Source: JADHUC01 sp964617665 (GTDB lineage: Bacteria > Planctomycetota > Planctomycetia > Pirellulales > Pirellulaceae). From it: a stretch of 28,932 nucleotides of DNA. The stretch is from contig CAZUAH010000130.1 of NCBI GenBank assembly GCA_964617665.1, positions 1 to 28,932 on the forward strand. Direction: 5' to 3'. A program made the position numbers and the translations under genes. The notes under the pieces were generated by a model. It saw only the letters and a list, made by a program, of their open reading frames with translations. It was not told the origin of the DNA and searched no databases. Below, piece after piece: positions 23,283 to 28,932 of the stretch (positions are counted from its first letter, which is position 1; the number at the start of each line of letters is the position of its first letter).

Positions 23283-23792
23283 CCAGTTTGGCTCTGCCAG
23301 AACACACGTGGACGATACGCCTGGTAGCCAAATCGAAGGTGCTGTAGTTCTTCGGCGCAACACGTCTATACCGATTTTATCGGGTGTCATGGAAAGTATG
23401 CTGAATGGATTGACGATGACAGCACTCCGCAACCAACCAGCCCTGCCTTCCCACGATTCGGTTATGCCGTTTACGTTGACTTTGACGGCTGGAGCATGCC
23501 CAGCAGCTAATGGCAGCCCGGACGCTGAGACCGGCGAATAGAGTGGCAGCACATCAGCTCTCGCGCCTCAACATCACAGAAGAGGGGCCGGGAGTCGTTT
23601 TCGTGCTTTGTGTCGTCGTCCCGCGGCTTCCGCGGGAGTCCGGGAGGCCGAGGTGTGGATTCTAGTCGGAGTCGTTTGGCCATGCGTTGGGTCCAATGTT
23701 CGCTACCGTATGGGGGCCCACTACGCACGCTCCGACGCAGCGATTCCAGTTCGACGAAGAATAGGGGTTTTCCATCGGCGCGTCCCAGAACC

Positions 23793-23798
23793 TATAAT
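23793..23798 (+). promoter_or_regulatory. -10 box of the LRR lipoprotein gene
   Basis: A perfect TATAAT lies 46 nt upstream of the start codon. The -35 region (TTCCAT at 17 nt spacing) is weak, so an activator may be needed or the match may be chance. Confidence 0.4.
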
Positions 23799-23844
23799 GC
23801 CGTCCCAATTGGCATCTGGCACTTCGAGAAGGAGAGTGTTCTGT

Positions 23845-25053
23845 ATGAAACGGTTAACCTCGACGTTCGTCGTTCTTTGCGTCGTATGGACTGTTGGATG
23901 TCGGCCGGACAGCTCCTCACCAACGCCAAGACCTTCCGATGACGAATCAGTGTCGCGACCATTGACGGTGGACGAAGTGGATGAACCAGAGGATGTGGAG
24001 GAACCGTCGGAGCCGTCGCCGGAAACTGTGGCGGCGGCCAAATTGGTCGAGGAGCTTGGCGGCAAGGTGGAGTGCGATTCTGGAAACGTCTTGACGAGCA
24101 TTGAACTACCGGAAGAAGTGGCCACTGACGAACATCTTGATGTGTTTCGTAAGGTGCCCACGTTGCGTCGGCTGAAGGTGCACGGGAGCGGGGTTGCGGA
24201 TGCCGGGGTCGCGTATCTCAAGAATCTCGAAGAGTTGCGTCATCTGCACCTTCTATTCACGTCGGTCACCGACAACGGGCTCAAGCATGTCGAGGGTATG
24301 ACGTCGCTAGAGACGCTCGATCTGCGCGGCTGTATGATGATGACCGATGGAGCGTTTGAACATATTGCGAAGCATGAGAATCTCCGGGTCTTGAAGCTGC
24401 AGAATACGAGCTTCAACGATGCTGGAGTGGCTCAACTGAAGGGGCTGGACCGGCTACAGACGTTGGCGTTGGAGATGACCGCGGTGACGGACGACGGATT
24501 GAAGGTGCTGGAGAACTTCCCGAACCTGGAAGAGTTGAGCTTGATGGAATCTCGGTACTTCACGGACGAAGGCCTGGTTCATTTGAAATCGCTCTCGAGT
24601 TTGAAACGGCTTTCGCTCCGCTGGACTTCGATCACAGGTACGGGTTTGAGCTGCCTGAAGAGCTTCCCAAAGCTCCAGCGGTTGGACCTGAGCCAAGCGT
24701 CGATTGATGATGCCGCGCTGGCCCACGTCTCCGTGTGCAAGGAGTTGGAATGGCTGGACTTATGGGAGACGCGCGTCGAGGATGCAGGTTTGGCACACCT
24801 GAAAGGGCTCTCGAAACTCAAGTGGCTGCGTTTGGAGAACGCGATGATCGGCAACGCTGGCCTCGCGCATCTTGCCGAATTGACTGATCTTGAGGATTTG
24901 AATCTGGGAATGACCCAAGCTGCGGATGAAGGTTTGGCGCATCTGAAAGGGCTCAAGAGGTTGAGGCGGCTGGATCTGAGCGGGACCTTCGTCACAGACA
25001 AGGGCGTCGACGAACTGCACCAGGCCGTGCCCGATTGTGAAATAATCCGTTAG
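23845..25053 (+). CDS. Leucine-rich repeat lipoprotein
   Basis: This 402-residue protein starts at ATG 23845 with AAGGAGAG 8 nt upstream; a longer open frame begins at 23608 but lacks a signal. The lipobox Cys19 ends MKRLTSTFVVLCVVWTVGC. An acidic Pro/Glu/Ser linker (about 20-65) leads to about eleven 24-residue LRRs with the pattern D-x-G-L-x-x-L-x-x-L-x-x-L-x-x-L-x-L-x-x-T. They form a curved solenoid for protein binding. Such secreted LRR proteins are numerous in planctomycetes and resemble the F-box-type LRR subclass. The ligand is unknown. Confidence 0.85.
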   Translation: MKRLTSTFVVLCVVWTVGCRPDSSSPTPRPSDDESVSRPLTVDEVDEPEDVEEPSEPSPETVAAAKLVEELGGKVECDSGNVLTSIELPEEVATDEHLDVFRKVPTLRRLKVHGSGVADAGVAYLKNLEELRHLHLLFTSVTDNGLKHVEGMTSLETLDLRGCMMMTDGAFEHIAKHENLRVLKLQNTSFNDAGVAQLKGLDRLQTLALEMTAVTDDGLKVLENFPNLEELSLMESRYFTDEGLVHLKSLSSLKRLSLRWTSITGTGLSCLKSFPKLQRLDLSQASIDDAALAHVSVCKELEWLDLWETRVEDAGLAHLKGLSKLKWLRLENAMIGNAGLAHLAELTDLEDLNLGMTQAADEGLAHLKGLKRLRRLDLSGTFVTDKGVDELHQAVPDCEIIR

Positions 25054-25166
25054 TGGGCATTCGGTTGGCTTTCGCGCACCGGTCAGGGGCTTGTCAAGAC
25101 GCACAGCCATCCTGACAATGACTCGCCGGAACAACTCAGGAACTTCTAGCCCGAAAGGATGCGTCA

Positions 25167-26009
25167 ATGGCAGGTATTCCCGTGCTCACCGTCGAAGGAG
25201 ATTGTATCGCCCGAGCGTGGGAGAACTCGCTGATTCGACTGTACGAGCAAGGATGTGATATCAGCACGCAGTACGACAAGCCGGATGATCCGCCCAGCAA
25301 GGACGCGACGATGATCATCACAGTCGACGATCCGCTGGCCGAGCCGATGATCCATCGCGATATTCCAGGCGGGTTCGAGGATCTCCAGGAATATGTGATG
25401 GAGGTCTGCGATGGCATCAAGGATCATTGTGTACGCGATCCTAATGACCCGAACGATACACGGTGGGAGTACACGTACCACGAACGGCTATTCGCGTACT
25501 CCGTGCCCTCCCAAAACGGTCCGATCGATCAGATTGAAAACGTCTGCCTGCAACTTGCCGATACAGGCTATACGCGTCGCGCGCAGGCAATCACTTGGAA
25601 GGTGTGGGACGACAGCAATTGCGAAGACCCAGCTTGCCTGCAGAGCCTTTGGTGTCGGATCATCGAGGAATCGGGCACGCCGTTTCTGAACATGAACGTT
25701 CGCTTTCGCAGCAACGATGCCTACAAGGCGGCGTTCATGAATATGTTCGCACTGGTACAGCTCCAGGGACGCATCGCTGCCAGAGTTTCGCAATTAACCG
25801 GTAACGAAACCAAGCTGGGCCGCTACTGCCATGTGGCCGACAGCTACCACATCTACGGTTCTAACATGGACGAATTTCAATCGAGGTTCTTGGGTGCGAT
25901 TGACAGCCGAGACTTCGACGGCCGTACAATGCGCTACGCGGACGTGAAGGACTTCATGGAAGAAGCGCGTCCCATGATCCTGGAAAAGGCAAAGAGTATG
26001 GAGGCTTAG
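25167..26009 (+). CDS. Thymidylate synthase-family protein
   Basis: The 280-residue protein resembles ThyA in its second half. The features are RRAQ (about 137-140, phosphate binding), a Cys157 in DPACLQSLW at the place of the catalytic Cys of PPCH, RSND (about 178-181), an Asn seven residues after that Asp, and a late HIYG. ThyA makes dTMP from dUMP with methylene-tetrahydrofolate; relatives hydroxymethylate dCMP or dUMP. The usual His after the catalytic Cys is Leu, and the sequence is closer in style to the short archaeal enzymes. AAAGGA lies upstream of the ATG. It is the first gene of a tight trio, with the next ATG 2 nt after its stop. Whether it makes dTMP is likely but not certain. 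Confidence 0.78.
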   Translation: MAGIPVLTVEGDCIARAWENSLIRLYEQGCDISTQYDKPDDPPSKDATMIITVDDPLAEPMIHRDIPGGFEDLQEYVMEVCDGIKDHCVRDPNDPNDTRWEYTYHERLFAYSVPSQNGPIDQIENVCLQLADTGYTRRAQAITWKVWDDSNCEDPACLQSLWCRIIEESGTPFLNMNVRFRSNDAYKAAFMNMFALVQLQGRIAARVSQLTGNETKLGRYCHVADSYHIYGSNMDEFQSRFLGAIDSRDFDGRTMRYADVKDFMEEARPMILEKAKSMEA

Positions 26010-26011
26010 CT

Positions 26012-26836
26012 ATGACCGACAATTTGATCGAGAAAGCTGTGATTTTGGCACGGGGACGCGGCACTCGAATGCGCCGTGAGAGTACGGACGCCGCGTTGGA
26101 CGAGCGCCAGGCGGCTGTGGCGGATTCTGGTGTCAAGGCGTTAATTCCCATCGACCGCCCGTTCCTGGATTACGTGCTCAGCACATTGGCTGATGCGGGA
26201 TATCGCCGCGTTTGTCTGGTCATCGGCCCCGAGCATCAGGAAGTTCAAGACTACTACGGCCGCGAGATACAGCCGCAAAGGCTGAAGATCGAATTCGCCA
26301 TCCAACAGGAGGCGAAAGGTACGGCCGACGCAGTGGCAGCGGCGGAATCGTTCGCGGACGGCGATTACTTTGTAATGCTGAATTCAGACAACTATTATCC
26401 GCTTGAGGTTCTTGACGCCCTACGCCGGCAGGAAGGATCGGCAGTCGCGCTGTTCGAAAAGGACGCGTTGCTGGAGGGCAGCAACATCGACGCGGATCGC
26501 GTGGCCAGGTTCGCCATCGGCCAGGTCGACGACAGCGGTTGTCTGAAGCGAATCGTCGAGAAGCCGGACGAAGAGACGTTGGCCGCGATGCCCCGACCGC
26601 TGTGGGTCAACATGAACTGCTGGCGTCTCGGCCCGTCCATCTTCGATGCTTGCCGTGTTATCGAACCGTCGGTGCGAGGCGAGTATGAGCTACCGACCGC
26701 CATCCAACATGTTATCGACGTAATGGGCGAGCGGTTTCATGTTGTCCAAATGCACGCGGGGGTTCTCGATCTGACTAGCCGCGATGATATTGCGCCGGTA
26801 ACAGCCAAGTTGGCCGGGGTGAAAGTGGACCTGTGA
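26012..26836 (+). CDS. Sugar-phosphate nucleotidyltransferase (NTP transferase family)
   Basis: This 274-residue enzyme should join an NTP to a sugar 1-phosphate, releasing pyrophosphate. The signature loop is LARGRGTRMR at residues 12-21. The metal-binding Asp126 is in MLNSDNYYP. IVEKP (about 188-192) and MNCWRLGPSIF follow in the expected order. The nucleotide and sugar cannot be read from the sequence; RmlA-like or GalU-like are both possible. It lies 2 nt after the ThyA-like gene and 8 nt before the galactokinase-family gene. That order suggests the kinase makes the sugar 1-phosphate that this enzyme activates. Confidence 0.85.
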   Translation: MTDNLIEKAVILARGRGTRMRRESTDAALDERQAAVADSGVKALIPIDRPFLDYVLSTLADAGYRRVCLVIGPEHQEVQDYYGREIQPQRLKIEFAIQQEAKGTADAVAAAESFADGDYFVMLNSDNYYPLEVLDALRRQEGSAVALFEKDALLEGSNIDADRVARFAIGQVDDSGCLKRIVEKPDEETLAAMPRPLWVNMNCWRLGPSIFDACRVIEPSVRGEYELPTAIQHVIDVMGERFHVVQMHAGVLDLTSRDDIAPVTAKLAGVKVDL

Positions 26837-26844
26837 GCCAATAG

Positions 26845-28209
26845 ATGACCGACGAGCCTCTGCACAGTCGCCCAGCAATGATCGAGTCTTTGGTGGCTCG
26901 GGGGTTCGACGTGCCAGCGGCCCAGGCGAAGGCAGAACTGTTCTGCAAGAGTGCCGACGCGCTGACCGCTGCCGGAGCATCGGGCACACGGCAAGCGTAC
27001 TTTGTCCCCGGCCGCATCGAAGTACTCGGCAAACACACCGACTATGCCGGTGGAAGCAGCATGGTCGCGGCGGCCGAACGCGGATTCTGCCTGGTTGCCG
27101 CGGCCCGCGATGATTCGGAGATCGTTGTCACGGACGCAGCACGCGACGAGACGATTCAGTTCACTCTCGGTCCGGAGTTGATCCCGCCCCAAGGCGACTG
27201 GTCCAACTACCCAATGACCGTCGCGAGGCGCATGGCCCGCAATTTCCCTGGCATTGTCCGCGGCGCGAACATCGCTTTTTGCAGCGATCTGCCACCAGCT
27301 GCAGGGATGAGCAGCTCCAGTGCCTTGATGATTGCCGTCTTTTTCGCCTTGGCAGATGCGAACGACGTCTGGCACCATCCGAACTGCCCGGACGAACTTG
27401 ACGAAACGTTGAACTTGGCCGCCTACTTGGCCACGATCGAAAACGGCCAGAGCTATGGCGACCTGGAGGGCGATCGCGGCGTGGGCACTTTTGGCGGCAG
27501 CGAAGATCACACCGCCATCCTCACCGCTCAAGCCGGCCACATAAGCCAATACGCCTACTGCCCGGTTCGGTTCGAGAAGACGCTTGCCGTGCCGGACGCA
27601 TTCACGTTCGCCATCGCCAGCAGCGGCGTGGTGGCGGAGAAGACTGGCGAAGCCTGCGAGAAATACAACCAAGCCTCTCGATTGGTCGTGGCCATCACCG
27701 AGTTGTGGCGGCGTGAAACGGGACGCGACGACGCACACCTGGCGACCGCATTGCGCAGCGACGAAAATGCACTGGATACATTGAGGGAGGTTGTCTCGAA
27801 TGCGACATCTGACGAATTCGACGACCGCTCGCTTCGGGCCCGTCTGGACCACTTCATCATGGAAAACGAAGAAGTCATCCCCGCCGCCGGCGACGCTCTG
27901 ACAAACGGCCAACTAGACGAATTCGGGCGATGCGTCGATTGTTCTCAAAAAGCCGCCGAGCAATTGCTAGGCAATCAGATACCGGAAACTGTACGTCTGG
28001 CCGCCATGGCACGCGAACATGGAGCGGTAGCCGCTTCAGCGTTCGGCGCCGGCTTTGGCGGAAGCGTTTGGGCGATGGTTGGTCGCGGGGAAGTCAAACA
28101 GTTCCTCGCAGCTTGGCGGGATGCCTATCGGACGGAATTCCCCAAGCAAGCAGAAAACGCCAGGTTCTTCACGACGGCCGCTGGCCCAGCGATGTTTCGC
28201 ATGGCGTAG
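26845..28209 (+). CDS. GHMP kinase of the galactokinase family
   Basis: This 454-residue protein phosphorylates a sugar at C1. The galactokinase signature is PGRIEVLGKHTDYAGG with Lys63, His64 and Asp66. The ATP loop is PPAAGMSSSSAL (about 150-161), and the third GHMP motif is FGAGFGGSVWAMV near residue 395. In galactokinases the position of Lys63 is nearly always Glu (GEHxDY), and that Glu contacts the sugar, so the substrate may differ from galactose. The N-terminal 45 residues are a helical extension. It is the third gene of the thyA-like/NTP-transferase group with 8 nt spacing. Confidence 0.85.
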   Translation: MTDEPLHSRPAMIESLVARGFDVPAAQAKAELFCKSADALTAAGASGTRQAYFVPGRIEVLGKHTDYAGGSSMVAAAERGFCLVAAARDDSEIVVTDAARDETIQFTLGPELIPPQGDWSNYPMTVARRMARNFPGIVRGANIAFCSDLPPAAGMSSSSALMIAVFFALADANDVWHHPNCPDELDETLNLAAYLATIENGQSYGDLEGDRGVGTFGGSEDHTAILTAQAGHISQYAYCPVRFEKTLAVPDAFTFAIASSGVVAEKTGEACEKYNQASRLVVAITELWRRETGRDDAHLATALRSDENALDTLREVVSNATSDEFDDRSLRARLDHFIMENEEVIPAAGDALTNGQLDEFGRCVDCSQKAAEQLLGNQIPETVRLAAMAREHGAVAASAFGAGFGGSVWAMVGRGEVKQFLAAWRDAYRTEFPKQAENARFFTTAAGPAMFRMA

Positions 28210-28241
28210 CTCATTACGATGCCTGGAAAATGGAGGGTACC

Positions 28242-28932
28242 ATGACTCGCAGATCCGCAAGACTCAGCCACCTTCTTCTTGTTGCCTGTTGTCTGCTGTT
28301 ATTCCTGATTTCTACTGCCAGCCGCGCATCGGCCGCTGATTCGAAAAATGTGGCAAACGGCAAATCCAACGCACGGCGACCGGTCAGCGATGCCGAGTTG
28401 TGCTATTGGCTGCGCAACATGGTCTGGCATCACCAGTTTTCGATTGCCGAAGTGACGTCGGCGACTGGGATGTCAGCCGACGAAATCAAGGCAGCGCTTG
28501 ATCGTTTCGACATTCGACCCAATGGTTGTCCGGACCGGGCTGAAGACGCCCCACTCCTCGTCTTGCCGTATCCAGGCGGCCGGCATCCTCGCATCGGTTT
28601 TCTGGATGGTGCCATCGACCCTCAGCGGGAAACCAAAGTCAGCGTATTCACACCGTGGGATCCGGCAAGCTACGTGGTCGCCGATGTGCCCGAAGCGATC
28701 TGGTCGAATCTTGGCTTGACGTATCTGGCGCATACTCACATAGACACCGTCTGGACCAAGCAAGGTATCGAAATGGAACGGCTGGAATGGAATCGCCGTG
28801 ACGACGGCAGTTTGGATATCCAACGGACTCTGCCCAACGGCATCGGCTTCGGCACCAGGATCGTGCCGACACGCGACGCCGTGCTAATGGAAATGTGGCT
28901 GACCAACGGCACGAAAGAACGCTTGACGAATC
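28242..28932 (+). CDS. Secreted protein of unknown function (5' part, cut by window end)
   Basis: The frame starts at ATG 28242 with GGAGGG 4 nt upstream and stays open to the window edge (230 codons). Residues 1-33 are a signal peptide with a long hydrophobic core (LLLVACCLLLFLIS) and an ASA cleavage region. Residues about 50-90 (DAELCYWLRNMVWHHQFS...GMSADEIKAALDRF) look like a small helical, helix-turn-helix-like unit. After that comes a beta-rich region with LVLPYPGGRHPRIGFLDGAI, which could be the start of a catalytic or sugar-binding domain. I do not recognise the family. It lies 32 nt after the kinase gene and may belong to the same operon. Confidence 0.75.
   Translation, partial: MTRRSARLSHLLLVACCLLLFLISTASRASAADSKNVANGKSNARRPVSDAELCYWLRNMVWHHQFSIAEVTSATGMSADEIKAALDRFDIRPNGCPDRAEDAPLLVLPYPGGRHPRIGFLDGAIDPQRETKVSVFTPWDPASYVVADVPEAIWSNLGLTYLAHTHIDTVWTKQGIEMERLEWNRRDDGSLDIQRTLPNGIGFGTRIVPTRDAVLMEMWLTNGTKERLTN

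Larger units (their letters stand above)
23221..23844. other. Divergent intergenic region between porin 2 and LRR lipoprotein
   Basis: These 624 nt hold no convincing gene; the open frames lack protein character. Seen are a leader hairpin of porin 2 (23255-23282), a TATAAT box of the LRR gene (23793-23798) and a poor sigma-54-like match at 23429-23443. Confidence 0.55.

Noticed and set aside
23429..23443. Sigma-54-like GG-N10-GC site upstream of porin 2 (minus strand)
   Set aside because: It keeps the spacing and TTGC but matches the -24 box poorly (GGGCTGG) and is about 200 nt from the start codon.
26737..27912. Minus-strand open frame of 391 codons over the galactokinase-family gene
   Set aside because: It is antisense to a well-supported enzyme; long shadow frames are common in this GC-rich DNA.

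Overview
The window looks like a piece of a planctomycete chromosome, probably Pirellulales-like. The grounds are the short (about 109 nt) 5S rRNA, two BBP2-type beta-barrel porins, a lipoprotein built of 24-residue leucine-rich repeats, many secreted proteins of lineage-restricted type, and a small lipoprotein of a kind I associate with this group. The assignment rests on protein character; no database search was possible.

Layout. Positions 1-396 hold the 3' end of a 23S rRNA gene, the 5S rRNA and the rRNA terminator. On the plus strand follow a Tas-like aldo/keto reductase, a PhcB-like methyltransferase, a secreted M28 peptidase with a suspicious start, and a secreted carbon-nitrogen hydrolase with an N-terminal beta-rich module (493-5578). 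The minus-strand group rpmE-prfA-prmC (8002-5603) encodes L31, RF1 and the RF1 glutamine methyltransferase. A TPR protein and rpsT (8271-10156) lie on plus, then lipoprotein-rluB-pyrK on minus (12341-10184).

The centre is the most unusual part. TatC (12880-14076) carries an extra domain of about 140 residues with two canonical EF-hand loops in its first periplasmic loop. Next comes a nitrogen region on the minus strand: a P-II gene without the uridylylated Tyr51 and, about 5 kb away, an intact ammonium channel gene amtB with a textbook sigma-54 promoter. About 410 bp (the amtB 3' end plus its downstream region) occurs twice in direct orientation, next to glnK (14588-14998) and at the end of the intact amtB (19647-20056). 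The copies differ mostly by silent changes in the coding part and by pairing-preserving changes in a terminator-like hairpin. The 4.65 kb between the copies holds a peptidase MA-like gene, a small secreted SH3-like protein, a BBP2 porin and a truncated IS5-type transposase. A second BBP2 porin lies on the other side of amtB.

The right end (23845-28932, plus) holds the LRR lipoprotein, a tight group of a thymidylate synthase-family protein, a sugar nucleotidyltransferase and a galactokinase-family kinase, and the start of a secreted protein cut by the window edge. I see no CRISPR array, tRNA or phage genes.
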